Below, piece after piece: positions 7,851-17,453 of a DNA stretch of 64,000 nucleotides (within the stretch, counting starts at the first letter, position 1; every line of letters starts with the position of its first letter). Made by a program: the position numbers and the translations under genes. A model generated the notes under the pieces. That model ran no database searches. It worked only from the letters and a program-made list of their open reading frames with translations, and was not told where the DNA came from. The stretch is from Nilaparvata lugens (Eukaryota > Arthropoda > Insecta > Hemiptera > Delphacidae). The stretch is taken from contig NC_052508.1 of the NCBI RefSeq assembly GCF_014356525.2, forward strand, positions 64,814,917 through 64,878,916. The letters are read 5' to 3'.

Positions 7851-8222
7851 TAAGCCTGTCTCATCTGCAGAATCTCGAAAAAAATTCCAGATAACTTGAT
7901 TTAATTGTTCTTCTGTTAAATGAGCATTGTTTTCTATTATAACTTTTTTAATTTTATCGATAGAGTCTTTAAGATGGGCGCACGGACATCTCACGAATAA
8001 TAGGGAAGTCACCATCGCCCCAGAATATCATGATGAACGTATAAATCACAAACAAGAATATGATTCTAGTTATCACTATGCCAAACTCCTAATTTTTCAT
8101 AGTCTCTCACAAAAGTTAAATATTGTAGATTGTCCATCCTTTTTCTGCTAACTGTGCCAATATATCTAGGTGCGTGTCCAAGAGTTCACTTAATTTATAT
8201 TGATATCTCATTTTTTCTAAAG
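7850..8222 (-). pseudogene. Degraded coding remnant of unknown family
   Basis: On the minus strand, coding-like pieces appear in shifting frames: MRYQYKLSELLDTHLDILAQ near 8215-8155, then FVRDYEKLGVWHSDN, and finally DSIDKIKKVIIENNAHLTEE near 7960-7900. The charged, helical composition is continuous while the frame is not, which suggests an old gene with several indels. I do not recognise the family. It may be another accessory gene of the viral-like element. Confidence 0.3.
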
Positions 8223-8459
8223 GAACAGAATGGTATTCATTAATTGATTAAAATGTCTATCTATAATGAATTGAACGAACAAATCTGAAGACTTGTTCTC
8301 CACACCAAACACATTATCCATCTCAGTAAACTAGCTTGATGTGTATCAGCAAAGAGAAGATCACAACTAACAGAGTACCTTGCTCCAGCTATTATTATTA
8401 TTATTATTATGAAAAGCACACTCTAGCGATAATTTATTGTACTTTATAGCACTCTATTT

Positions 8460-8565
8460 CTAATAAATATTTCACACCATAGGGGAATAGCATTCTCGAT
8501 TCAGTTATTAAATATTTCACAACATAGAGGAATAGCATTCTCGATTCAGTTATTAAATATTTATT
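8460..8565. repeat. Short tandem duplication
   Basis: Two copies of about 47 bases contain GAATAGCATTCTCGATTCAG. The rest of 8230-8660 shows an ATT microsatellite near 8390 and no gene. Confidence 0.6.
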
Positions 8566-8667
8566 GTTTTCACAGCATTTTCTCACCTCTCAACTCGAGT
8601 CCGAACCTCATAACCAGTTGAGCTCTCGTCAAGACAACCAGCTGGAGAGGAATCATAGGGCGGTCAC

Positions 8668-8778
8668 ATGAGAGGAATCAATCATAGCATAATCATCTAC
8701 ACCTGTATCCTGCTATACACCTGTATCCTGCTATCTACACTCGAGGAGATTCACGCAGCATCAAGCACTACATGTAAG
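8668..8778 (+). other. Possible short exon with splice donor
   Basis: A short open frame beginning MRGINHSIIIYTCILLYTCI contains a direct duplication (ACACCTGTATCCTGCTAT twice). It ends at a donor-like CATGTAAGTAC near 8771. The hydrophobic start could be signal-like, but support is weak. Confidence 0.2.
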
Positions 8779-8799
8779 TACATTTTTACTTTGATTTTA

Positions 8800-8896
8800 T
8801 CCTCTGAGGAGGAAAATAGTCCTCCGAGGAGAGGTTTTCTCCTCCGACGACTATTTCTCCTCCGAGGACAGGTTTTCTCCTCGGAGGAGAAAAACC
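8800..8896. repeat. Cluster of CTCCTCCGAGGAG palindromes
   Basis: Within 97 bases the words CCTCTGAGGAGG, CCTCCGAGGAG, CTCCTCCGA, CTCCTCCGAGGA and CTCCTCGGAGGAG occur, separated by short AGGTTTT or AAATAGT spacers. Each is a palindrome and neighbours can pair in several ways. A multi-hairpin element or a protein-binding array is possible. Confidence 0.6.
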
Positions 8897-9261
8897 TTCT
8901 ACAATATACTGCATGCATGCGATTTATCTTTAGAATATGCTATATCCGGAACATCCAAGCCCCGCTCTTCTTTCTCACACTCATCGTATAAACAAAACGG
9001 TAAATGAATTACTTTTTCAGTTGGTTCACCGATAATATATTAAATAGACACATTGCAGATAGAATGGATTTTTATGTAAGAAATAACCATTTCTTGCAAA
9101 ATACTCTGCTTTATTGCGTAATGATTTAAAAAAGTCACAATGTAGATGGTGTGGAGGTAGTTTTCAAAGTACTCTCCTTGGACGGATGAATCTTCTACAC
9201 AATTAAAAGTTGAATATCTTTCTTCATATTCTCATAGAATATATTATCGTAATTCTCCTCT

Positions 9262-9522
9262 TCAATTTATATTATCTTTCCTTCTACAGTTTGGACTGTA
9301 CCTTGCATGTTCTATTGCTGGTATGTCACTTTCTTCCCATTTTCCAAATAAATTGAACAAAATACACATCGCACAATGTCTGGGGAGATGAGAATATAAA
9401 TCCCTCTTTCGCCATGTTTTCGCGGACAAATGCGGAGAAGATTTCAACCATCTTTTATCAAAAGATAATAATCTTAATCTTTCATGCAACATATGTGATC
9501 TTGAGATATCATTTTCACACAC
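9262..9522 (-). pseudogene. Degraded BIR-domain (IAP-like) gene
   Basis: The minus-strand frame carries RLLSFDKRWLKSS, as at the start of a BIR domain, and ends with FGKWEESDIPAIEHARYSPN followed by Cys, the classic second half (Trp, Asp-x-Pro, His, Cys). The central part is split over other frames: AKEGFIFSS in one, and VRCVFC with the zinc-binding Cys pair in another. At least two small frameshifts therefore break one BIR repeat. Viral and insect inhibitor-of-apoptosis proteins use such repeats to bind caspases or their regulators. This is a separate copy from the partial BIR at 100-1071. It lies between the repeat region and the polymerase remnant. Confidence 0.65.
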
Positions 9523-9601
9523 CCTTCTTCTACCAATGACAATTCACAACTAAACATGTTGTTGTACTCTATCTCATCCTGATCGTTTTGTTTTTTCAGA
9601 A

Positions 9602-11691
9602 TCATGCCGAGGGAACGCAGACTACGTGGTATCAATTGCGCACAGCCCGCATCGCATCACCCTCGATGAGGAGGATATCGACATCACCAGCGTGCTCGAG
9701 AGCTCGAAACGTCGAGTTTTCGATATAATTAGGGAACATGCCGCACGCTATGAGGGAATGTAAAATGGTCATAGTCCTCAACGTTTTGCTGTATAAATTA
9801 GTGGTGAGGGATGACAAGCAGGTGGTGACTCTGTCTCATCTCTAATAAATCTACATAGTTACTCCAACATAGCACTAAATGTGCTTGAGAACTATGAAGA
9901 GTTTAATGAGCATTTCATGTTAGCTGTGAGAAAAATCCTCTCATCTTTTGAAAATTTTTGTAAGACACGGGAGTGGAGGGTGCTAAAGAAAATTGAATCA
10001 CTGGATTGAACGTGATTAAATTTACTAATAGACACATCCAGTTTCATTCAGACACCCCAGTTTTTGAAAAACAAAAATTGTATTATGAATGTGAAAAATC
10101 TCTCTGACGAAAAATGCTTTTTATGGTCAGTGCTCGCGTATTTCCATCAGAAGCAAAGGACTCACACCTGACTGTAAAGTATTTGAGTAAGTTTGCTCAC
10201 ACACTTAATACGCGAGGTGTAAATTTCCCGGTGACGACACGCAATATTAAGAAATTTGAAATACTCAATCAGGACATTGCAATTCACGTCATCACGTATG
10301 ACAACAAAAAGTTTTTCCCCTTCCGTACAAGCATTTTCGCACGCGTAAACACCAAATTAATCTTTTAATGCTAAAAGCGATGCAGGAAAAACTCATTCTG
10401 TTTAGTAATACCACGAACGGGAAAAAACGGGATCTCGTCTTCTCTCCACCTTTCAAACACAAGGGTCAAGTACAGTTTGCAATTTCTGTTTTCAACGGTT
10501 CACATCAGACAAAACTCGAAATGTAGACGGTTAAAGCAAATTTGTTGAAACATGTGGAACGTGTTGCAAGTTTGAATCTCAGCGGTTTCATATCCTAAAC
10601 GCGGAGAGACAATTAAATTCAAGAAACTAGGCGCGACGTTGAAGCAAAAGTACACCATTTACGCGGATTTAGAAACATACGTTGTTAATATCGATAATGA
10701 TGATGGATGATTCCATTCTGATGAAATTACTCATAGTTACACAAAGAAAACGGCGCGACATATCCCCGCGGGTATTGTTCCGTTGTTATCGATGTTAACG
10801 GGGAAATCGCTCACGGAACTGTACTCCATAGATCGAGTAGTTTAGACGAAAAAATCATGGAGAAATTTCTTCAGGAAATACAGATCTCGGTGAATTTTGT
10901 ATGAGGANNNNNNNNNNNNNNNNNNNNNNNNNNNNNNNNNNNNNNNNNNNNNNNNNNNNNNNNNNNNNNNNNNNNNNNNNNNNNNNNNNNNNNNNNNNNN
11001 NNNNNNNAAACGCTGGCAAATAATTAGTCCGAACGTGATCGCGGTTTTCTCTCGTAAGTTGGAACTTAAAATGAACAAGCCTGTCTATTACGGCTTCAGT
11101 GTACTGGAGTTGAGTAAATTCCATATGTACGATTTTTTCTATTGTAAATTACAAAAAATTATACCGTGGGATCGTATAGAACTGTGCATGACTGACACCG
11201 ACAGTTTTCTTCTAAACCTTAAAGTCGAAGATGTGTATCAGTTGATTAGAGAAAATTTGTCCCTTTTCGATACTTCTAACTATCCACCTTCCCACCCTTG
11301 CTTTTCCATGGAGAGGAATAAAGTTGTAGGAAAGTTCAAGGATGAGACCGGGTCAAAGCCTGTCCATAGATTTCTCGGACTTAGATCCAAACTTTACTCA
11401 TATTTAGTTTGTAACGAGAATAAAGAACTTGTAAATAAATGTATAGCAAAGGGTGTACAGAGCGGAGTAAAATGTAGAAAGCTTAATTTTAATTTATATA
11501 TGAAATCATTGTTTGAACGTAGTGAACATGTAGAAAAATTTAATATGTTAAGATCGTATAATCACACCATGTATCAGGTTGAATGTGCAAAAATCTGTTT
11601 GAGCCCTTATGATGATAAGAGGTATATTGCTGAGAATGGTGTTGATACTCTCCCTTTCGGTCATTATAGTCTCAACACTCTAAGTGATTGA
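9602..11691 (+). pseudogene. Broken DNA polymerase B of the Polinton/adintovirus-like element
   Basis: Fragments of one polymerase lie in order on the plus strand but in several frames. N-terminal pieces run from about 9640 to 10370, with stops near 9761, 9843 and 10008 and a frameshift near 10138. The exonuclease I motif is visible as YADLETY at 10660-10680. Another stop follows at 10708. The 100-base N run (10908-11007) falls in the middle, where much of the catalytic palm should be. From 11008 the C-terminal part is open to 11691, with NKPVYYGFSVLELSKF and the motif C aspartates in MTDTDSFLL. Protein-primed family B polymerases replicate these elements. Because the gap size is unknown, some loss may be an assembly effect, but the N-terminal stops are real in this sequence. 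Confidence 0.8.
10908..11007. other. Assembly gap of 100 N
   Basis: Exactly 100 consecutive N interrupt the polymerase. A round number usually means a placeholder for a gap of unknown size. Confidence 0.95.
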
Positions 11692-11752
11692 TCAGTATGT
11701 CCCATGACAATCATCCAACACCACTGATTTTGATTTGTCTGTTGTAAATATC

Positions 11753-12706
11753 ATGAATATTATTAGATCTAAGTTAGCTTTAGAGCTTCATAGCGTGCCG
11801 CGTGTGAACTATCCCACTCGCAAATATGAGTTGAAAAGTGAAAAAGACTTGCTTCAAGCCAATCTCATTGAGATGACAAGTTTATCACGTTTTAATAAGG
11901 GTTACAAATATATCTTAGCTGTTATTAATTGTTTTTCAAAATTTGCATATTGTGTACCATTAAAAGACAAGACAAGCCAATCTGTATTTAACACTCTCGA
12001 GCCAATTATTTCTAAAAATAAAGGAGTTAAGCTGTTCCAAACAGATCAAGGAACAGAATTCTTTAATTTAAAAGTTAAAGCATTATTAGATAGATATAGT
12101 ATTAAACATTATCATGTTTTTACTGATAAGAAAGCCTCCATAGTTGAAAGGTTTAATAGAACACTTAAAGCAAAAATTTATAGATATTTAACTGAACATG
12201 GAACCAAAAACTGGTCATCACAACTAGACAGTTTAGTTCGAGATTATAATGCAACAATGCATTCATCCATTAGAATGAAACCTGAAGATGTGAGGAAAAA
12301 AGATCGTAATCATGTTTTAATGTCATTGAATTCTGCATTCAATAGACGATATAAATTGAAAAATTCAAAACCGAAATTTAAGCTAGGAGATGTTGTACGA
12401 ATCTCAAAGAAAAGGGTTCTTTTCGATAAATCTTATAACATAAACTGGAGCGCAGAGTATTTTGTAATTCATTCTATATTTCCTTCTCAACCTGTAACGT
12501 ATAGCTTGCGAGATCTAAACGGAGAAGTAATTAGTGGTAGGTTTTATGCAGAAGAAATTAAAAAAACACAATTAAATGAATCGGAGAGACAAGTGTATTT
12601 GATTGAAAAAATATTAAAACGTGATAAAAAAGGACTGCTAGTGAAATGGATTGGGTTTTCAACACCTAGTTATATTAGTAAGGATCAACTATTAGATGAA
12701 AAATAA
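11753..12706 (+). CDS. Retroviral-type integrase with C-terminal chromodomain
   Basis: I use the ATG at 11753; the frame is open slightly upstream without an ATG. The protein of about 317 residues has an rve/RNase H-fold core: QANLIEM where the first catalytic Asp is expected, the second Asp in FQTDQGTEFF, and the Glu in ASIVERFNRTLK. A chromodomain-like segment lies at the C-terminus (LIEKILKRDKKGLLVKWIGF). This is the standard Polinton/adintovirus integrase layout, which inserts the linear genome into host DNA. The first triad position is Asn (AAT) rather than Asp, which should abolish strand transfer. The rest is intact. It sits between the polymerase remnant and the packaging ATPase on the same strand. 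Confidence 0.85.
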   Translation: MNIIRSKLALELHSVPRVNYPTRKYELKSEKDLLQANLIEMTSLSRFNKGYKYILAVINCFSKFAYCVPLKDKTSQSVFNTLEPIISKNKGVKLFQTDQGTEFFNLKVKALLDRYSIKHYHVFTDKKASIVERFNRTLKAKIYRYLTEHGTKNWSSQLDSLVRDYNATMHSSIRMKPEDVRKKDRNHVLMSLNSAFNRRYKLKNSKPKFKLGDVVRISKKRVLFDKSYNINWSAEYFVIHSIFPSQPVTYSLRDLNGEVISGRFYAEEIKKTQLNESERQVYLIEKILKRDKKGLLVKWIGFSTPSYISKDQLLDEK

Positions 12707-12715
12707 TCTTTTGTA

Positions 12716-12800
12716 ATCTATTGTAAATATCATGTAAATTTATTGTAAATATCACGTACATTTATTGTAAATAATCTATTGTTAATCTATTGCAAATACA
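12716..12800. repeat. Short TATTGTAAAT repeats
   Basis: The intergenic region 12707-13091 starts with several copies of TATTGTAAAT(A/T)TCA. The remainder shows a GA-rich stretch near 12930 and no gene. Confidence 0.5.
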
Positions 12801-13091
12801 TTCCATTCAGTGTAAAAATATGACAATGATTTGGTGTAAATATAATACGTCTCTATCAAAAAATGCTTCTCAGTTTCATTTTAATCTGAAGTTTTATTTG
12901 CTAAGGCTCAAGCGTTCTCGTGAAGAGGGTGCGGGAGAGAGAGAGGGCGGGTGAGAAACTTCTATCAGTGCATTGAAAGGGGAGAGCGCTTGCATCCCGA
13001 TGTGATAAGCTATGGTGTCTAGTGCACAACCTCTTCCTCCTTGATAACTTATCAGTTCCTTATCAGATCGCATGCTGTACACGTGACTAAC

Positions 13092-13769
13092 ATGATTCCG
13101 ATAGTAAATTTCGACAATGTTATAAGAGAGAAAGAAATGCCAACATGGTGTAAAAATGGTAAGTTATTACCACATAATGCAAGGATCCTTATAATAGGCT
13201 CTTCAGGTTGTGGCAAGACCAATTTACTATTTAATTTAATTTTTTCAAAGAATGGGTTGAGATTTAAAACTATATACTTGCACACGAAGAGCGAGTATCA
13301 AGATAAGTACTTGTTTTTGAGAAAAGTCTTTTCAAAAATGAAGGGTATTGAATTTCATATAAACAGCAATTTGGAATCTATAGCTCACCCCAACAAAATA
13401 CAACAATTTTCTCTTGTCATTTTCGATGACTTCCAACTTAATCACGTACCTCAAATAAGAGAATATTTTACCATGGGTCGACATCGTAATATTGACACTG
13501 CATATTTAATTCAGAGTTATGGGGCCACACAGAAACATTTCACTAGGGACAACGCAAATATGATTATAATCTTCAAGGTAGATTTATTGAGTCTGAAATT
13601 AATTCACAGAGATCATGTTGGAGCAGATATTCCTTATAAAGATTTTGTTAAACTTTGTCATACAGTTTGGAATCGTAAACCTCATAATTTTCTAACTATT
13701 ATGACCGAGTGTGGAATTAATAGCGGGAAGTACCGAGATTCGCTCGATACGTTTCTTACCGTTCAGTAG
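13092..13769 (+). CDS. FtsK/HerA-type genome-packaging ATPase
   Basis: From the ATG at 13092 the protein is about 225 residues. Walker A is visible as IIGSSGCGKTNLL (near residue 35), Walker B as LVIFDDFQ (near residue 115), and a downstream Gln-bearing segment TAYLIQSYGA fits the sensor region of A32-like packaging ATPases. These enzymes pump the genome into capsids in Polintons, adintoviruses and related large DNA viruses. The length is typical for the family. The gene is intact and is followed after 21 bases by the DUF8207-like gene on the same strand. Confidence 0.85.
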   Translation: MIPIVNFDNVIREKEMPTWCKNGKLLPHNARILIIGSSGCGKTNLLFNLIFSKNGLRFKTIYLHTKSEYQDKYLFLRKVFSKMKGIEFHINSNLESIAHPNKIQQFSLVIFDDFQLNHVPQIREYFTMGRHRNIDTAYLIQSYGATQKHFTRDNANMIIIFKVDLLSLKLIHRDHVGADIPYKDFVKLCHTVWNRKPHNFLTIMTECGINSGKYRDSLDTFLTVQ

Positions 13770-13790
13770 AGATTAATTCTTTGTGCAGTC

Positions 13791-14696
13791 ATGTTGTCAT
13801 ACAGCAGGAAGCTGAATAGAAAGGAGGTTGGTTTAATCGAAAAGATTAAGAAATTGAGAAAAGTAATTAGAGAGAAGCATAAAAGCTTAGTCAATTTTGA
13901 AAAGCGATCGGAGGAATATAATAGGAAAACGCTCTCCCCGTTGATAGAGCCCATAATTGAACTGGGAAAAAACAAATTCTCACACTCTGATGTAAAACCA
14001 AAAAAGGAACAAGTAAAAGAGGAGAGTATGGAAATTGATGATAATGAGGAGGGAGATGAACAGAGTTATGAGAGTTCAGCAGACAATTTTTTAAGCTCGA
14101 CTAAATTTGAAAACAGTTTACTTGGTTCTAGCAGAAACGACGATGTGCTGTCACAATATCTAAAAACGTTTCATGCGGAAAAACAGAATAATTCAATCAG
14201 TTATGGAATTTCATATAATTCTAAAGATGACGTGTATTATATTGGTAATCAGCAAGTAATATTTGTTGACGGTTATATAGATATTGATAGTGAAAGATTT
14301 CGATTAACACACGGTCTACTTGAGTTATTATTCAGTGCGAGACCAAACTCAAATCTTTATAATCAAAGAGATCTGGATAAGTATAAAAAAATCTTAACAC
14401 TTACAGGTATACATTTAGATCGAAGAGGCTATGTTAAACGAAATCAGGGAATTAAATCGCAAATGATTCAAAAGTTATTTCCCAGTAAAAAAATTAGTAA
14501 AAAGAAGGGTTGGGGTTTATTGAAATTTGCAAAAAATAATTCTCATGATAGAATTTATCAATACTTTGATAATTTTGACGAATTAGTGGAAAGATTAAAT
14601 TTACTCTATTCCTCAAAAGCTAGTGGGAACAGTGGGCATGATGTGGAAATCGCGAGTATAATTGAAGAGCTAAAAGAAGCAAAATTAATTGTTTAG
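13791..14696 (+). CDS. DUF8207-like protein
   Basis: This 301-residue protein has an N-terminal helical, Lys/Glu-rich segment (residues 1-50), an acidic linker (SMEIDDNEEGDEQSYESS) and a conserved C-terminal domain. The domain has SYGISYNSKDDVYYIGNQ, then THGLLELLFSARPN and LDKYKKILTLTGIH, and ends with NSGHDVEIASIIEELKEA. I recognise the pattern as the DUF8207-type domain found in many insect Polinton-like elements. Its function is not known; association with virion genes suggests a structural or assembly role. It lies directly between the packaging ATPase and the long helical protein and is intact. Confidence 0.65.
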   Translation: MLSYSRKLNRKEVGLIEKIKKLRKVIREKHKSLVNFEKRSEEYNRKTLSPLIEPIIELGKNKFSHSDVKPKKEQVKEESMEIDDNEEGDEQSYESSADNFLSSTKFENSLLGSSRNDDVLSQYLKTFHAEKQNNSISYGISYNSKDDVYYIGNQQVIFVDGYIDIDSERFRLTHGLLELLFSARPNSNLYNQRDLDKYKKILTLTGIHLDRRGYVKRNQGIKSQMIQKLFPSKKISKKKGWGLLKFAKNNSHDRIYQYFDNFDELVERLNLLYSSKASGNSGHDVEIASIIEELKEAKLIV

Positions 14697-14703
14697 TGTC
14701 ACG

Positions 14704-15723
14704 ATGACTCTACATCGATTCGGACGAATTGATACACCTAGCGGAGCTAGTCTTACGTGTGATATTGACTCAATAACACAGAAGATAATCGAATCGATAA
14801 ATCAGCAAGGAATCAGCGAAGCTGTGAAATTTTATTTAGATTCGCAAATAACCAAACTCGTTTCGGAAAATACAAAGAATATTGGAGTGAGCATAATTGA
14901 AAGAGAACATATTCTAAGCACCTTACAAAATTTCAGTACTAATATCGATAAAGCTATTGGAGAGAGAACTCAAACTCTAGAGAGTGCTTTAGGAGAAGTG
15001 AAAACTTTAACAGACAGCTTTTCATCTCAGTTGCTCAGTATTAACAACGATAAAGTTGATAAGGCTTATTTAGATGAAAAATTAAAAGCCGTATCAGATA
15101 AAATTAAGAATTTGGAGGTGCTGGACAGAAACTATCTCAATACTAAATTGAAACAACTTAGTACAGAAATTTTTACTAAAGTAAATGAAACACACCCATC
15201 GGGAATTGATAAGCAATATTTAGAATCTACTTTGCAGAAATTGATTAGTTCTTCATTAACAAAGGAAGAGTTTGAAAAACGATTATCTGAAATGGCGAGT
15301 GCAATAAAAGCTAATATTATGGAGGGTATTGAGCAGTTTATTACAAAAGATGCTATTGCTATTCTGATTAATCAAATTGCAGAAAAGTATGCAACTAAAA
15401 ATGATATTGGAGATTTTATTAAGAAAAATGAGATGGCAGACGCTGTGAAAAGCGTTCGTGATGAAATAGCTGAGGCAATTAAAAATTCGGAAGAGGGTGC
15501 TGTCATGAGACTACAATGTTCGGCCCCATTCATTGACTACCTAAGCTTATTTATCCACAGAGTGGCCCTGGACATAGTATCAAAATATGCCGAAGTTTCT
15601 TTCCATATGAATTGGATTGAAGCAAAGGATCATGGGCTTAACGAACATCAGGTAGTACAAATTATTACAGAAAAAATGGATTTGGTCAAATATAAAGACT
15701 TTATATTGGCGCCGAAAACATAA
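14704..15723 (+). CDS. Long helical, coiled-coil-rich protein, possible fiber or spike
   Basis: From the ATG at 14704 the protein has about 339 residues. It begins MTLHRFGRIDTPSG and continues with repeated helical units containing variants of DKxYLDxKLKxLS (for example VDKAYLDEKLK, LDRNYLNTKLKQL, IDKQYLESTLQKL). This periodicity suggests a trimeric coiled coil. The C-terminal 80 residues are of different, globular composition with MRLQCSAPFIDYL. Position at the end of the right-hand gene block and the repeat architecture suggest an attachment fiber or tail-like structural protein, but no family is recognised. There are no frame breaks. Confidence 0.5.
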   Translation: MTLHRFGRIDTPSGASLTCDIDSITQKIIESINQQGISEAVKFYLDSQITKLVSENTKNIGVSIIEREHILSTLQNFSTNIDKAIGERTQTLESALGEVKTLTDSFSSQLLSINNDKVDKAYLDEKLKAVSDKIKNLEVLDRNYLNTKLKQLSTEIFTKVNETHPSGIDKQYLESTLQKLISSSLTKEEFEKRLSEMASAIKANIMEGIEQFITKDAIAILINQIAEKYATKNDIGDFIKKNEMADAVKSVRDEIAEAIKNSEEGAVMRLQCSAPFIDYLSLFIHRVALDIVSKYAEVSFHMNWIEAKDHGLNEHQVVQIITEKMDLVKYKDFILAPKT

Positions 15724-15750
15724 AATCTTGAGTTGAGTGTGAGAGAGTGA

Positions 15751-16140
15751 ACGTTTCAGTCTAGACGAGTGTGATTGATTGTATAAACACATGTGTGAGA
15801 GAGACAAAACCTATAGTTTCAGTCTAGACATTTTTGAGTATATCGATAAATCTTTTAAAGGTTGAGTGAGACAACACCTATAGTTTCAAATTTCAGTCTA
15901 GACCACCATGATTGACATTTTTGAGTATATCGATAAATCTTTTAAAGGTTGAGTGAGACAACACCTATAGTTTCAAATTTCAGTCTAGACCACCATGATT
16001 GACATTTTTGAGCATATCAATAAATCTTGAAAAAGGTTGTGCGAGTGAACTTCAACACCTATAGTTTTCACCCTAGTCATTTTTGACTATATTGATAAAT
16101 CTTGAAGAAGGTTGTGTGAAGTAACTTTAACGACTAAACA
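15751..16140 (+). repeat. Tandem repeats of about 88 bp
   Basis: Degenerate direct copies share CACCTATAGTTTCA, TTTCAGTCTAGACCACCATG and TATCGATAAATCTTTTAAAGG. Two copies (about 15842-15929 and 15930-16017) are nearly identical. They follow the last gene of the right-hand block and have no coding potential. Confidence 0.75.
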
Positions 16141-16379
16141 CTTGTCACATAAATCGATTTTTTCATGCAACGGTTTTCAATGCAGGAGATATTGGAGTTA
16201 GCAAGGGACCTCACAGGGAGCAGAGCAGATGTGAGGCACGCGCGAGCGAATGCACGTGTCACTTTACTCTAAAGAGGTGATATGTTCCCATTATAAAACT
16301 TATACTAGATTCCTTCCTTTCGTAATGCTGGTGAGAAACGTTTCACTACTACAGTATAGGAACGATCGATCAAAATGGA

Positions 16380-16930
16380 AGATAGTTACTTCTTGTCTCC
16401 TTTACTCGCTTTCGTAATAAAGAAGGGTGCGGGAAAGAGATGTGACGAGTAAAAGAAGAAATGCTGCTTGTGAGAAGCGAAGGCAGCGTATAACATTAGT
16501 ATAACATTCTTCCTTTACTCAGCGTTCGTAATAAAGAAGGGTGTGGGAAAGAGATAAGGATCAATTGAGCCCGTCATCGTAGTATATCATTAGAGCGAAA
16601 TGGATGCACTTCAATTTGTCAGTATAGCATTAGATGTAGAAAGAATTTCTCAATTGATTCTTATCTCCTTTCCTTTCGGAAAGGGTGCGGGAAAGAGATG
16701 GCACGAGTAAAAGAAGGAGATCTCTATCTCTTGAACCTGTCATCGTAGTAGAGTGAAATGGATTCACTTCAATTTGTCAGTATAGCATTAGATGTAGAAA
16801 TATGAATTCACTTTAATTTGACACCAAAGGAATTTTTCCCTCTCAAAGAGATTTTTTCCCCACATCTATCATTCACCTCAATCTGTCAGCATAGCATTAG
16901 ATGTAGAAATATGGATTCACTTCAATTTGA
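16380..16930 (+). repeat. Complex direct repeats at right end of the element
   Basis: Three units contain TAAAGAAGGGTGCGGGAAAGAG variants near 16420, 16530 and 16680, each followed by a unit with CAGTATAGCATTAGATGTAG near 16620, 16780 and 16890. The second unit also occurs once, inverted, at 4399-4449. The array may be part of a terminal or subterminal repeat. Confidence 0.7.
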
Positions 16931-16939
16931 CAGTAGAGA

Positions 16940-17215
16940 GAGAGGGAATTTTTCCTCCTAAAAGGGAAATTTTTTTTCCCTCACCTGGAGAGAGAGAGAG
17001 AGAGAGAGATATCTTACCCCCCTCACCTCCACTGGACAGGGGGAAGGGGAAATCTATTTTTAGAAAGAGAGAGAAAGATATATCTCCCTCTCTCTCTATC
17101 CCCCTCACCTCCACTGGACAGGGGGAAGGGGAAATCTATTTTTAGAACACCCCCCGCCCTACAGGCGGGGGGAAGGGGAGGAGGGATGGACGAGGGGGAG
17201 AGGGGGGAGGGGGAT
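16940..17215. repeat. Purine/pyrimidine-rich low-complexity region
   Basis: GA microsatellites alternate with two copies of a CCTCACCTCCACTGGACAGG-containing unit (about 17022 and 17104), followed by a C/G-rich palindrome near 17150-17170. No gene is supported. Confidence 0.6.
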
Positions 17216-17453
17216 TTCGAGCAAAAAAGCTTCCTCAATCTCCCAATCCTTCTCTACTGCTTTATTCATTTTTTTTTAAATTCAGTTGCTTCAAGCCAGA
17301 ATTTTATTCCTGTAACTGCTCTCTTGTTCTGTTATTATTCTAACTGCAATAAGGTGAGCGTGCAACAGAGAGTTAAATTACCCTGAATTATACTACTACT
17401 ACTCATTGACTCTACGGCCCTTGAAGAGCCTTGGCCTCCTCCACAAGCCTTTT

